A stretch of 64,000 nucleotides of DNA from Plecoglossus altivelis (GCA_036571765.1 BROE01000016.1:12779838-12843837); one strand, 5' to 3'. Shown: positions 12,710 through 25,509, counted from the stretch's first letter. A program made the numbers and translations. The notes: a model not told the origin generated them from the sequence alone.

Positions 12710-14263
12710 TGTGCGTGGTTAATGGGGTACGTGGTAGCAAGAGAATGATTCCAGAGATCATTGTGGTCTGCCAGGATCAGGTCATTGCTTAAGAAGGAAG
12801 CGAGAGATGGGAAAAGGAGGTCAGTTAGCTAGTCAGGCCCAAGGCTGGGAGCACATGAGTGCTGGAGCAGAGGCGGCACACAACACGGCTTAACATGGCT
12901 GGAGGTAGCATGGCTGGAAGTAGCATGGCTGGAAGTAGCATGGCTGGAAGTAGCATGGCTGGAAGTAGCATAGCGTAGCGTAACATAGTGGACCTCGAGA
13001 GACGAGCTAGTGTGTGGTTTCCAAAGCTTGGTGGCAGAGTGAATGTTCAGGGGAAGTTGGGTACAGACTAGCTCTGCTCGTAATTTTTTGTTGGTTTTTT
13101 TTGGTATTTTGGACAGTTGGTGAAGTGCCGCATGGAAGGCAGGGTATGAGTTAGAGCAAAGGGGCCACAGCTGGGTTTGAACCCAGGCCCCTGTCAGGGC
13201 CACTTGTGGCTGTTTAAAGAGGGTCCCTGTGCTGTCATGTTCCTGTTGTAACGACTCCTGTCCTGCTGCAGGAGTGAGGACCGAATGGAGAGGAGTGAAC
13301 GACAAACGTGCAAGATGGACAGTATTGAAGCCACAGAGGAGCAGTAAGTCCCCTCCCTCCTCCGTGTGTTCATGTGAGAGCACAAAGCTGCTTTTTATTG
13401 GCCGACCATGCTGCCACTCACTTGTGGGCGATCTGAGTCATGGCATGGTTGAGTCTCACCATGTGCTTGTTGTCACGGTCACATAATGGAAGTGTTTGCA
13501 TTAAAATGCGACTGAAAGCTGATTACCCAAATCTGAACAGAAGTTAATTTCGTTCATGTTTTGTGTGTGTGTGTGTGTGTGTGCGTGTGTGTGTGTGTGC
13601 GCGTGTGCACGTGTGTGCGTGCGTGCGTGTGTCTATGCGTCGAGGCACCCTAGTCTAGAAGAGCTGGTATCCTGGGCGCGAAGCTTTGAGATAATGATGC
13701 GTTCGTCCGAGGGGCGGGAGCTGTTCCGTGAGTTCCTGCGTTCCGAGTACAGCGAGGAGAACCTGCTGTTCTGGCTGGCCTGTGAGGACCTGAAGAAGGA
13801 GACCAGCCCCACAGCCGTGGAGGAGAAGGCCAGGATCATTTATGAGGACTACGTCTCCATTCTGTCCCCTAAAGAGGTACGAGAGGGGTAGGGAGAAGAG
13901 AACAGATGGATCGATGGATGGATGAATACATACATAGATGGATGTATGGATATAGACAAGGACCATCGAAAACGTGTGAATGAGGGTATAAGTGAGTGAA
14001 TGAATCAGTGTACCGGAATCATCGCTGTAGCACTTCTGTTTACCCAGAGTAAGAGCCTGCTATTCGCCCCCCAGGTCAGCCTGGACTCCCGGGTGCGAGA
14101 GGGCATCAACCAGACCCTGGCTGAGCCCAGTAACCTCATGTACGAGGAGGCCCAGCTGCAGATCTACACCCTGATGCACCGCGACTCCTTCCCTCGCTTC
14201 CTCAACTCCTCCATCTACAGAGACCTCCTGGACAGCAGGAGGCGCTCCTGCCTGGACACTTAA
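10893..14263 (+). CDS. rgs17: Regulator of G-protein signalling 17 (RZ subfamily)
   Basis: A GTPase-activating protein for Gi/o and Gz alpha subunits, acting at the inner face of membranes to end receptor signalling. Coding exons are 10893-10999, 13272-13343, 13645-13876 and 14075-14263. All joins keep phase and encode 199 residues, close to the 210 of human RGS17. The start is the ATG opening MRKRQQ, as in mammalian RGS17. Residues about 23-34 are a cysteine string (CCLCWCGCCKC), the palmitoylated region typical of the RZ subfamily. The RGS box covers about residues 65-185 and includes EYSEENLLFWLACEDLKKE, SILSPKEVSLDSRVRE and AQLQIYTLMHRDSFPRFLNS. The paralogues RGS19 and RGS20 typically have ENMLFW and DSYPRF, so RGS17 fits best. 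The cysteine string has seven cysteines, with Gly and Lys interrupting it; I recall about nine in the human protein. The third acceptor is unusual (see findings). RGS20-like is the main alternative. Confidence 0.88.
11806..11925. repeat. C-rich minisatellite, about 35-bp unit
   Basis: Three to four imperfect copies containing CCGCTCCACCCTTCCCCATA, separated by runs of C. The G-rich strand could form four-stranded structures. It lies in an rgs17 intron. Confidence 0.75.
12668..12706. repeat. (GT)n microsatellite
   Basis: An uninterrupted run of about 19 GT dinucleotides in an rgs17 intron. Confidence 0.9.
12895..12972. repeat. 15-bp tandem repeat, about 5 copies
   Basis: The unit is CATGGCTGGAAGTAG, repeated with one G/A variant in the first copy. 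It decays into a related CATAGCGTAGCG stretch. Intronic in rgs17. Confidence 0.85.
13559..13635. repeat. (TG)n run against an rgs17 splice acceptor
   Basis: An interrupted TG/CG dinucleotide run about 75 bp long ends within about 10 bp of the acceptor of the third coding exon at 13645. It leaves almost no pyrimidine tract at that splice site. Confidence 0.9.
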
Positions 14264-14583
14264 AGGCACGCTGCACGCCACAGCGCTCCCTCCCCCGACC
14301 ACCCTCCGAGACTACTACTTCTGCTACCGCCACGAGGGAGCCGGAGACGGGTTTGCTCTCTCCTTTTATTGAAAAGACATGAAAAAAAGAGAAAGAGTGG
14401 CTGGTGGAAGGAGTGGTCCTGTGTGTGCTGGCCTGTCTGTCTGTCTATCTGGTGGGCTCTGCTGGCCTGTCTGTCTGTTTGTATGACTGTGTGGACCAGG
14501 ACCAGACCCCCACCCCCCTCAGGCTACTGGGACAAAGAGAAGGACAAACCCACTACTTCTGTACTGTACTGTATACAGCTCCC

Positions 14584-14586
<3 letters not shown>

Positions 14587-14630
<44 letters not shown>

Positions 14631-14632
14631 GC
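14587..14632. repeat. (CT)n microsatellite in the rgs17 3' UTR
   Basis: A CT dinucleotide run of about 45 bp, 320 bp after the rgs17 stop codon. Confidence 0.9.
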
Positions 14633-15299
14633 CATTCTTTCTCAGATATCTACACCATGCCTCAGGCTGAAGTTGTTGTTTTTTTTCCAGTAGAGGGTGT
14701 GGCTCCTGAGTGACTGAGGGCAGTAGGGCTTGACCATTGGTCAACCATTTCTAGAACCCCCTGACTGTGCATGAAACAAGGTTCTAAGTCTATCTCTGTC
14801 AAGGTTCTCTATTCCTCTCTCTTTCATCTCTCCATCGCTGATCTCTTAGCTTGGCGTTTAAAAAAAACAGCAGACTGAAAATGGTTCTAGAATATCGAGA
14901 TGTGTCTGACTATCTTAACCTCTGACCTGGGAGCTTTGTCTCCCTCTAGCGCTGTCCCTCCCCACACTGAGTCGAGAGACCGTCCACTTCACCCTCTTAG
15001 CTGGTCCTGGTTTTATTGAGAAGGTCAAAGGTCATACAGCAGCGTTTTCCACCGGTCCGTCCATCTGTCCGTCCATCGCAGCACTTTCCTTCTTTACAAT
15101 TCTATGTGTGGGAGAAGTAAGGGCTAGAATTGTGGTTGGGCAGCTACATGTTTTATGAACTTTACTTTCCACAGAGAAAAATCACAATGCCTTTTACAGT
15201 ATGTGCATGCGAGCAGGGCAGGATGGGAGCTGCCAGTGTCTGTAAAAGACCTTGCTTTAACCATGCCCTCCCTCCTTCCCTCTGCGTCGCCCCAGCCAG

Positions 15300-15450
15300 T
15301 CCCTCTCAGCCCCTCCCTCTCTCTCTCCGTCCTCCCTCTCAGCCATTTCCTCTCAGCCCCTCCCTCTCAGCCCCTCCCTCTCAGCCCCTCCCTCAGCCCC
15401 TCCCTCAGCCCCTCCCTCTCAGCCCCTCCCTCTCAGCCCCTCCCTCTCTG
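15300..15450. repeat. Pyrimidine minisatellite, about 14-bp unit
   Basis: About ten copies of a unit close to AGCCCCTCCCTCTC, some lacking the last four bases. It lies in the presumed rgs17 3' UTR. The proline/serine/leucine open frames across it are artefacts. Confidence 0.8.
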
Positions 15451-15937
15451 ACTCAAGCACAGGTAGGGGAGCATGGGAGGGAGCCACTGTTGGAGAGAAA
15501 GAAAAAAAAGATCTGAACACCAAGACAATAAATCATTATTAGCTCCTTCAATTTCTAGATGAAGAGAGTTTTATCCATTTACTTTGTAGTTTTATATTGT
15601 ATATATATTATAATATAGAGATGGTAATCACAATGCCTTGTTTTTTAAGGTCATTTATGAGATGATAGTGTTTATAATAAGGAGCGAGTGGTCAGTTATT
15701 AGACAGCAGGAGGTGTTGACTGTGGTAGCAAGGTTGGAGTGAGCCTACCTGTGGACTGACTACTGGGTCTGTATCCTGACGGACCAGCCCAGAGAACCAG
15801 CACCTAGGTACAAGCCCAGTGCCAGCCCACTGTAGTGAAGGACACTGAGCTGAGACTCCTCTGGTTTACCAGCTGTGGATGTGTGTGACAGTGCGTCCAC
15901 TACATATTTCTGTATATGAATCTGTACGTGTGTGTAT

Positions 15938-15980
<43 letters not shown>
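15938..15980. repeat. (TG)n microsatellite in the rgs17 3' UTR
   Basis: A TG run of about 20 repeats in the presumed rgs17 3' UTR. Confidence 0.9.
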
Positions 15981-15981
<1 letters not shown>

Positions 15982-17915
15982 ATGCCAGGCAGGTGTTTGG
16001 TAGTTCAGTGTGTGTTCTCCAGGACAAGTGAAGGGACTTGCCCCTCACGCTTGCCCTACTCTCCTCTCTTCTCCCACAACTGGCCAAAATACACTTAAGA
16101 CTTGACGGGGGCAGTGTTGTATTCCTAATGTTGCCAACATCCATTTCTTCACATTGCGTGTGTAACATACTAAACATTTTCCCACATTTTGAAGAGGGTT
16201 TTGACGTTGTTCCAACATAGACGTTTGAAACAGGACATGTTTAGGACAATGACCTGACATTGAAGCAAGAAGAACTCCGCGTCTGACCAAACATAAAGAA
16301 CTGAGCAGTGAGTCCATGTTCATCTCTTGAGAGTGAGACGGGTCGTGTTGTAGCTTGCTAGCTAGCCTAGCGTGTAGTGTTCTGCAGAGTTCTTGGAGCA
16401 GTGCCACACCGGTGGGAGTATTACCTCGATACTGCCACGCTGTCGATCTACCTGAAGTTCGCGTTGCCAAGGCCAGTCCATAGTTCACCCAGCACGCTCA
16501 CAGACTCACTACTAAAGTGCAATTTGATCAAATTATAGTCTGAAGTCTTTAACTTTTCGTGCTTCGCCACGGTAGCGAAAGTCTTGTGGACCTTAATGGT
16601 GAGAGCCATTTCCAACGTCCTACAATTACTGTAAAAGTCCCCATATCGTTCCTCCCATTTAGACACTTATTTAGGCTTACTTTCAGTTTGTGGAGGACTC
16701 TGTTTGCTGGGATTAGAGTGCTTATGTATACAGTACATCTAGTTCAGAGGACCGGAATGGAGGTGAAGAGCAAAGCAGGCACCATGGTAGTCGGAAGTTA
16801 TGTAGCTCTACTTAGGTAAGTGGCGTGTTGGTCCAGAGCAGACAGGCTGTGGACCAGAAGGCTGCAGTGTTCCCCTGCAGCCTGCAGCCCATGTCTCCCC
16901 CACAACGGTTCACCAAGCAGACCAGGAAATCAAGGTGCAATCGAAGCCAAGTTTACATTTACATGGTGGTGAGGGCGTCGTTCTGGAACATTCCGAGGAA
17001 CACCAGAGATGAGGTGGAGGTTGCTTTTGTCTTTGCCTGACAAACCGTTTGGGAATGATTCCGTGTGTTAAAGCAGAGGTGGAGAGAGAGGACCACGGTC
17101 TGCTAGTTATCTCCCTTCCACCTTGAACGACATTGTGATTTTTACTCCGTGCGAGAAAGAAACCGTTATAGATAGTTTTATCGGCATTTCAACGTTGATT
17201 TTTACGAAGCAATGATGTGAAGTGGACCACGCAGTGTCACTGGTTTTGAATTTGTAGACTTTTTGGGGGGAAATTCCGAACGAGTGGCTTTGGGTTTTTA
17301 TTGACGAAGAGGTTCTAGAAGAGCAGTGAGCTGACAGGATCTCAGCTGTCATCCTCCTGCTGGTTTCCCTCCGTACAGAGTCTGTCTGTGGGACGTTTCA
17401 CTACCTCTCATGTTGGTTATTTATTTCACTCCATAGTCGTGAAATGTACACGTTGTTTTTAGATCTACTTGAAGCCTAACACTGTAAACAAAAATGTGCA
17501 CAGAAATATGTATGTACCAAGAGGGTGGAGCGAGATTAGCCAATTTGTTTTCTTTCTTTTTTTTTTTCTTTTCTTTTTTTTTGTTGTTTAATTGTATTCA
17601 GCTGAACTAGATTTTTAGATCTATATAAATAATTCAGGAAATACACTGTCTAAGGGCTAATCCATTTTGCCTATGCAAATCTGTTACTGTGGAGACGAGG
17701 GGAAAGGCCAAGCTGAGGCACCTTTCAGATGGACTAGATGGAACAAGGTTTACATTACCCTCTGCTGATAGTCTTTAATCTTATTCAGCAAAAATGTACG
17801 CTTATATATTTGTTTCTATATAAATATTATAACTAGTAATATACAGAGAACATAGTATATATATATATATATATAAATGCCTTGGTTATGAAAAAAGACA
17901 CCTTCATGAAAAACA

Positions 17916-17921
17916 AATAAA
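17916..17921 (+). terminator. rgs17: Candidate poly(A) signal of rgs17
   Basis: AATAAA followed within about 10 bases by a GT-rich downstream element, the usual cleavage arrangement. Proximal (15527) and distal (21258, 21288) alternatives exist. Confidence 0.45.
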
Positions 17922-20900
17922 TGTGTTGTTGTTCCTGTCGACCTGTGGCTGTGTTCTGAGATGTGGGCTGCTTGACTCATGACTGGAAGATGTACCTGAG
18001 TATAGCTAAAGACCACAACCCATTCTTACGCCTGCCCACGTACACTCGCATGATCACCCAATGACTGGAATACACACCTGCTTACGACCCTGACGCTTGT
18101 AACTACATGGAAGACCTGCTTGGCTGTCGGCTGACTGCAGGATGAGCCTCATGACTGCTATAGCATCAGAACTGTCTGCTCCGGTTCCTGACAGAATCTA
18201 AACCCCCGCTGTTCCACTCAGTCCCAGGAGCTTGTGTGTGTGATGGGGAAAAAGCCACCTGATGCTATCATTGATACTCGTATTCTGCAATGCTATTGTC
18301 CATTTCAGGTGCAAAACCATAATGATAATCAATGGTGCTTACAGTGGCATTTTGTTCTGGAATGTTGAAGGGCTATTTCAGACACGAAAGCCTGGCAGAG
18401 ATGTTGACACCACCAGTCCCAAGCAGAGATAACTACCTCTTGGTTGCCAGATCCTGTTAAATCCCTCAATCTAGCGTATTAAAATGTGTTTTAAACACGT
18501 TCATAAAACACCACAGAGACTGATAGAACTGACAGTCAACTGAGAAGTCAGGCTGACAGGAGGCAGGTGATCATGGTATTGGAGCATCAGCACAACGCTG
18601 ATGACATACAGTGGATTTGTGATGGGAGTGATTGGATGGATCTTCATAAAGACTATATATATGTACAATAATTCTAGAGGGAAATCGGAATGTCAAGTGT
18701 TCCCCTTGATTTTTTCATCATACCATTTTCCCTCATGGCCATAATATGGTGTACTATAAATGTAAAATGCATCACTGTTTCAAAACATGCCAATGTAGCT
18801 ACATTCAATCAAACTAACCTTGCCGTGATTTCCGTGTGAACTCTTCTTCTTGCTATCAAATGAGGTCGGTGAATCGTCATGATATGAAATTGCATGGTAT
18901 CGTTAGAGAGACACACCTCTTCTGTGTCTCTCAGCAGCTCCCTCAGGTGCTGGTGCTGCCCAGGACCAATCAGAGGCTACAGACACCAAAGCCTGACTCG
19001 TAATTGGTCCGTTTGAAACGTAGAGGACGGGGAACCCTCATTTAGTCGTGTTACTTCTGTGAGAGGGCACCGTCACAGCTGGGTCTTGTTCTAAAATAAG
19101 GTTCATTTTGTACAGGTGTTTGGTTTAAGAGTTTTCTTCAACGCACACAACTGACAAGGCAATCACACTCTGTTTATTGATTTCGATGCCTGGACCTTCC
19201 GCCCCCCTCTCCCCCCCACCCAGTCTCTATGGAGATGACGTAGGGCCTACCCCAAGACAAAACAACTCTTTTAAAGTCACTTGAGTGATTGAAAGTGATA
19301 TTTTTTATTCAGCATGCTTTTGCTAAATGAAATAATAATTCAGTTATTTACCATAAACAATACTGTATAAGTATATATTAAAGTACTGCAGTATGCAGAC
19401 AATTAGTAATGTTGGAACCCTTTTGAGAGGGTTATATTTTACTTCTAGTATGTTTCACTAATATATACAATATGAATATTGAATTATTTTTGAGTGTGTT
19501 CTTATAGATTGCCTGAATGACTGAAACCCTCTTTATATTAATGAGAATAGGTCATAGTTGATCACTTCAGACAGAATGACAGAATTTAGTTGCATGATTT
19601 TACTGGGTAACTTTTAACAACCTAAAGGCCATTTGAAGTGTTTGAAATCTATGACTTCAACTGTCTAGATGGCATCCAGAAAAGTTGTTGCACAACAACT
19701 TCTGATGACTATGAACATTTATTTATCAAGACAAGGGTCTAGAATGAGTCTAATAAAGTCCATGTAAAGGATCTAGCTGTATAATATGATGTAACATTCT
19801 GAGCTGCTAAATGATCTTGCCATGGAATAGTAATCAAGGTTAACATGTGAGATTATGTAAATATCACGTAGGGCTTTACATATTCATGGTTGAGTATGTT
19901 TATTGACCAGATACATTTTCAAGATCCTAACGGACGTGTAAATGAGTGACTGACAGTTTGTTCACCACCTTTCGAGATCCTGACTTCACTCCAGAATGGT
20001 TCCGTTTCCTCCCGAGAACGTTATCTTCAGCAGAACAGATCAATCCTCTTCAGAGAACGTTCTGTGTCCATAGAATGGCCCTAGGCTCTCTAGAGAACGT
20101 TCTATTCAGTAGAACCCAATATATCATCTCCTGAGAATGTTCTCTTCAATTGAGCTTTTCGAAGAGCTTGTCAAAGGTGGGACCTGTCATAGGTGGGACC
20201 TGTCATAGGTGGGACCTGTCATAGGTGGGACCTGTCATAGGTGGGACCTGTCATAGGTGGGCCTGTCATAGGTGGGACCTGTCATAGGTGGGCCTGTCCC
20301 AGTAGACGTGTTTAAGGTGACCCCTGGGCAGCGTTGCTTTTACAAACCACTAAAACTCCTGCAATAGGGTGCAGAGTTGCCAAACGTTCTGCTGTTGCCT
20401 GAAGTCTTTCTTTGCTAGAATGTGCCAAAACACAGACAGTAAGGTGAACAGGCCTTCTCTGATCGCAACACACCGGGGAAGAGAGGAACTCTCTTGTTAA
20501 ACAGGGTGGTTTCTTTTTGTGCGTTGAAGATATTCGCTGCCAACTAATGCAGCCCAGATTGAATCCACGTCCCTTTGCCACTTTTCCGTCAGCTTGTGTT
20601 GCCCTGTTTAGATGGAAGTTGAAGATGAAAATGCGGGCCTGTTACTTGACTTTTCCTCCAAGAGCAAACATGGGAACCCTTTCACACTAGTGAACACATT
20701 TGTCGTTGAGGTTTTCACAGGGGTGATACAACCCATGTACAGAAGGCGAGATGTTCTGAGAAAAATTGTAATATTTTTGACAAGCACTGAACACTGGTGG
20801 AGAGTTTACCTGATGGGTCAACAGGGGAGGCATTTTAATGGCTCAGCACTAAACACCTGTGCTCCCCACGTTCGACCCGAATGATAAACAATATATAAAG

Positions 20901-21809
20901 GATTTTGAGGAATACCTATCAGGTAATAATGAAATTGTAACGTTTGTGTCAAAAAAAATATGCTATTCACTATTGCTGTTTAATTGTTTTGTATTTTTGT
21001 TTTTATTTATTTTAACTGGTCTATATTTCATTTAGTTCTTTTATAACTCAAAAAGACAGTGTTCATTAATGTTTAACTTATATTTCCTAACATATGGATC
21101 ACCTTTCTGTTCGCGCTTGTTGAACCGTGATGCATATGGCTGTAACGTTCAGTCTCTCTGTTTGTTTACACAATGACATCTTGCATAAAAGAATATTCCA
21201 ATCTATTGTAAACTGCCCTTGAATATCTATGTGTAATTTAAATAGTGCTGCTAGAGAAATAAATCAATTCTAAATGTAACATCTTACAATAAACACTTTT
21301 TAGACTTTTACCGCAGTGTGATTGTGAGTTCTTTTGAGGAGATGTGTGTTCTGAACACCTGTTCTACAGAACAGTATGTCCTTACATTTTTCGAACCCCC
21401 AAAAAAAAAAGCTTTTAATGAACGCCATGTTGAAATGAGTAATCAACTCTTGTATTTTTTCCTGGCTGCCGGCTACACGTTTCCAATAACAGAGAAAATA
21501 ACTCATATGTTTAGAGGCATAATGTTGTTAGAAACGACTCACACAATCCATGGTACATCTAACCCATTTAAGCAGTTAGCCTGTGAACCTCAATATACCA
21601 ACCAGTTTTGTACACGTTAGTCAGGAAGCAGAGGAAAAGAGGACACTGTCTGTTGCTGTGCTGACCCCCCTTATTACTGTCAGCCAAACCATGTTACAAG
21701 AAGAGGTCATCACTGATCTAACGTCAGTTTACATCAATATGGGTTTATGAGGGAGAAAAGAAGGTTCCATATTGAATGAATCAAAGAGCGATCTACCTCT
21801 CAATTCAAC
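17922..21809. other. Interval between rgs17 and pcnx2, no coding gene
   Basis: No coding exon is recognised on either strand. The interval is AT-rich. It holds a degenerate 39-bp repeat carrying GAACGTTC palindromes (about 19970-20150), a 16-bp tandem repeat (about 20170-20300) and two plus-strand AATAAA signals at 21258 and 21288. It separates two genes that point towards each other, so part may be 3' UTR of either. Confidence 0.6.
20174..20298. repeat. 16-bp tandem repeat, about 8 copies
   Basis: The unit is AGGTGGGACCTGTCAT. Two of the last copies lack the AC dinucleotide and are 14 bp. Copies are otherwise nearly identical, which suggests recent slippage expansion. Confidence 0.9.
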
Positions 21810-21815
21810 TTTATT
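21810..21815 (-). terminator. pcnx2: Candidate poly(A) signal of pcnx2
   Basis: TTTATT on the plus strand reads AATAAA on the minus strand, about 340 bp after the pcnx2 stop codon. A second copy lies near 21968. Confidence 0.4.
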
Positions 21816-22151
21816 TTTACTGTTTGTACATCGAACAAGTTTTTTTTTCCTGCTCAAAACTGTATGAACACACAAACGCCACAATCACATTTCTTGTCCC
21901 TTCCCAAATCAGTGGATTAGTGGAACTTCATTAACACACAGGAGTTCTCTGGTTGAAAAAGTCTGTGTTTATTCCAGTCTCTAGACTGACATGTTAGTTC
22001 ATTTACATTCAACCAACAGGTGTCACCATGCTGTGGAACAGGACAGGAGAACAGCAGCAGATGCATGGTTTATCCACATTCCATCTTCTTCCATTAAGTG
22101 TGTTTTCTCAAACAGCTTTTGATCAACGCATGTGTGTGTTGGTGTGTCCTC

Positions 22152-23042
22152 TCATTCAGTTTTCTGATCTGTCAGTGGCTCCTGGGATGCAGACACAGAA
22201 GCAGAGGCAGATTCTTCCTGGGTCCTGTCCAATCCCTGGCTGAGGCCTCGGTCACCTGACTGCGTAGTGTCTCTAGGACCAATGGCTGTGTTGGAGTTTG
22301 AGGCGTCTATACTCTCGTAGGCCTCTGAGGTCCACTGTTAGGGAGAGTGAAGGGAAATCTCAGGAATGATTAGAGGCTCTTAAATGGACAGTCAACTACT
22401 TGAAGGGCAGCCAACACACAGCAGATATAATAATTAGTCATTAAATAATGATTTGATTAACCACTAGAAGTGGGCATAGGAAGCGAGTCGTGGAGGTCAG
22501 CGGGTCAGGGGTGAGGTACCTGTGTGGCCCGGCTGCTAGAACGATGCGAGGGTCCGATGGCGATGTTGACACTGCTGGAGGACTGCGTGTCGGTGGTGTT
22601 GCCCCCCTCGGCCGCCGACAGGCCCGAGATCACCAGGCCGCTGGAGAAGCTGCGCTTGCCGAACAGCAGGCTGAGGGTGGAGGAGGACGAGGACACCTGG
22701 CTGGAGCGCTGCTGGGCCGCCACGGCCAGCTGGGAGCTCAGGCCTCCTGCTGTAGACAACCGTGGAACCTGAGGAAAGAGAGGAGAGGGATGATGAGAAG
22801 GAAGGTGTCTGTGAAGGAGGCGTATGTATGCGTGCGTGCATACCTGGGAGAAGATGGAGGCGATGGAGGTGTTGAAAGACAGCTGGCTGTTGGAAAGACG
22901 CTGCACCAGACCTTGGGCGGAGCCTGAGACCTGCTGGCTGTCTAGGATTGGCCCTGACTGGCTGGTGACAGGTGGGCGTTGGCTTTGGGGTTGGACCGAC
23001 CGACTCCTGTACTCTCTCCTGCCTAGTACCACACACACACGC

Positions 23043-23085
<43 letters not shown>

Positions 23086-23401
23086 TACAATTATCCTAAA
23101 GCTTGAACGGTGTCCTGCAAACCATTAACTCATTTATTTTCTTCTTTACGGAGGTATCTACTCTCCACTCCACAGGTTTATCCTCTAAGATGGCGCTAGT
23201 GTGTGTTTCCCTGGTTGTGTTGAGGTACCTGTGTTGTGGTGCCGGCTGGCCTGGGAGGTCCTAGGCCGGGCCTGGTACAGACTCAGGCTCTGGGAGGTGA
23301 TGGATGGATGGTTCTGACTGAGGGTTGATGAACCACCTGCACAATCCACATCCTCCATGTTCACCCCACTGTTACAGCTGGTCAGGTTGTCCTTGCGCAC
23401 C
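22152..23401 (-). other. pcnx2: pcnx2 exons 32-35, serine-rich C-terminal tail
   Basis: Exons in coding order are 23229-23401, 22844-23022, 22520-22768 and 22152-22334. The tail is rich in Ser, Gln and Thr and is probably disordered. It ends ...PLTDQKTE. Pecanex tails diverge quickly between paralogues and species, so the assignment rests on continuous reading phase and splice signals. A CA microsatellite (about 23031-23080) abuts the acceptor of exon 33. Confidence 0.8.
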
Positions 23402-23827
23402 CTGGGGCCACATACACACGCATGAACACACGTGTGACACACGTGTTTACATGAGCGCACACACGCACACACATCCTCCTGCGCACACTAACCACTGTTT
23501 AAACAGATATCAGAGATAATGTCTTCTTGCTGACATAGCTGGTTTCCAACATGTGCTTTTAGGCTAGTGCTGAAATTGAGGAAACACATTTAACTCAAGG
23601 GTAATGAATTAGGATTATAAATCTAATCTAATCTGAGATGAAAGCCTCGCGTAAGAGGCTTAAAGAGTGCTGCTCGGGTTCACGTACACACACACACATG
23701 CACACACTTCTACATAATAGTGCCATTAGCAGAACAGTAGATGCTAATGAAGACTTATTCAGATGAGGCAGGCTGCTAGCTAGCATGTTCCCAGGCCTCG
23801 GGCAAGTATAAAGGAGAGAAAAAAAGA

Positions 23828-23858
<31 letters not shown>

Positions 23859-25467
23859 GGATAGAGAGAGGAAGATGAAGAGGGTGCTGTCGCAGCACAA
23901 AGCCTCTGGCAGCTGTCCCAATCTCTACCCAACTCCCTTAAATGCACCCCTATACACACATACACGTCGTGCACACACCCTCTCCAGCACTCACCGTAGC
24001 CATTTGGAGCAGAGCCAGCTGCGAATGGCGTCCAGGCTGAAAGGCCCGCCCCAGATGCTCCTCAGCTGGCGATGTGTGCCCATGTAGGACGTCGTCAGGG
24101 GCGACACATACATGGGGTATCCCAGCGGCTGGTCACATGACGAGTTAATCATGTTCCGCAGAGCCTGCTTAGAGTTTTGGATGCTGCCACGTTCTGGGTT
24201 CCTGTTCCGTAGGAATACTAGTTCCTGTTGTTGCCCCGCCCACAGGCCTCGCACGCACTCCTTATTGATCTGCGGGGATGGGAGGGGTTACTGACAGAAG
24301 TACAGTATGTGGCAGAAAATCATAACAAACAAATAACCTCAACCTTAACCCTGCCCTGTCTTTTACATCAACACACCTTAAGTATTTCCCAGTGGTCCAT
24401 GCATCCTTGCCTCCCTACTTCTACACTCCACACACACACACACACACACACATACACACACATACACACACCACTATCTCACCTTGATGACCTTGAAGCT
24501 GAGGTGGCGTTTGTACAACATGATGATCTTGTACTCGTCCGTGCCATCGTCCACCATGTGGCGAAGTGTGAGCAGCGTGTCGCGGCTGGACAGCACCGCT
24601 TTGCGCCAAGCGGGGTCGCTCTCGTGGCAGATGACCAGGCTGCCGCGGTAGTTACTGATGGCCTCGTACAAGATGGACGCCTCCTCCGTCTCCTCCAGAC
24701 ACGTGAAGTGGTCCTGAGTGGTGGATGTGAAAGACGGTCAGCTGTAACACTCTGGCATCTCTCCTCTGCATGTGATGCACAGTGTACACATGGTTCCCCT
24801 CATGCTGAGGGGAGGAGCGGGTGGAGCAGGGTTCAGGTGTAGTTGTGAGGATGACAGGGCAGCGTGGCAGCGTGGCTGCTCCACTGCTAGCTTACCTGAT
24901 GGAGTTTGAGGCTCATCCTCACCCCAGGAGCCACCACTTTCTGCAGCAGGTCCATGTCTGCAAAGACCCACTCATCCTTGGTGGCTATACGGAAGTCCCC
25001 CTTAAACAGGGTGTTAAACCCATACAGGAAGGACTCCAGACTAAGGGGGACCGGGGGCAGGGAGGCAAGGACAAAGGTAGGGAGGGGAGGAAGGAAGGAA
25101 GGGAGGGGGCAGGAAGTGAGGGAGAGACTTATAAATGGTAGACTGAGAGGTGTAATGTAACTGCCCCCTTTTGGAACATCTATGCAACTACAACCCCATC
25201 AATATGCAACTCCAGATGTTCTGATGATGTGTATACACATTTTATTGTTTACCTGTTGTTGTTTGTGTTTACCTGTTATTGTTCACTTGTTGTTTTTGTT
25301 TACCTGTTGTCATTTTTGTTTACCTGTTGTCATTTTTGTTTACCTGTTTTCATTTTTGTTTACCTGTTGGACATGTTGTGTGAGGCGGTTCCAAGTGACC
25401 TCCTTCCCAGGACAGAGAGAGCGTAGCACAGCGTCACCAGAGGGGAGTCCTCGTCACACTCCACCGG

Positions 25468-25509
<42 letters not shown>

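Larger units (their letters stand above)
11000..13271. other. rgs17: rgs17 intron with several minisatellites
   Basis: A 2.3 kb intron between the cysteine-string exon and the second coding exon, with donor GTAGGT and acceptor CTGCTGCAG. It holds a C-rich minisatellite, a GT microsatellite and a 15-bp tandem repeat. The open frames across the C-rich tract are low-complexity proline repeats, with glycine on the other strand, and are not genes. Confidence 0.7.
14264..17921 (+). other. rgs17: rgs17 3' UTR (probable extent)
   Basis: The stretch after the rgs17 stop has no further exon. It holds a CT microsatellite (14587-14632), a pyrimidine minisatellite (about 15300-15450, unit near AGCCCCTCCCTCTC) and a TG microsatellite (15938-15980). 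AATAAA at 15527 gives a short form. AATAAA at 17916, followed by a GT-rich element (TGTGTTGTTGTT), is the most convincing cleavage signal. Two more AATAAA copies at 21258 and 21288 would allow a much longer UTR. The exact ends are inference without transcript data. Confidence 0.5.

Noticed and set aside
22490..22927. Plus-strand open frame of 145 codons
   Set aside because: It is antisense to two pcnx2 exons whose splice phases and sequence fit the minus-strand model.
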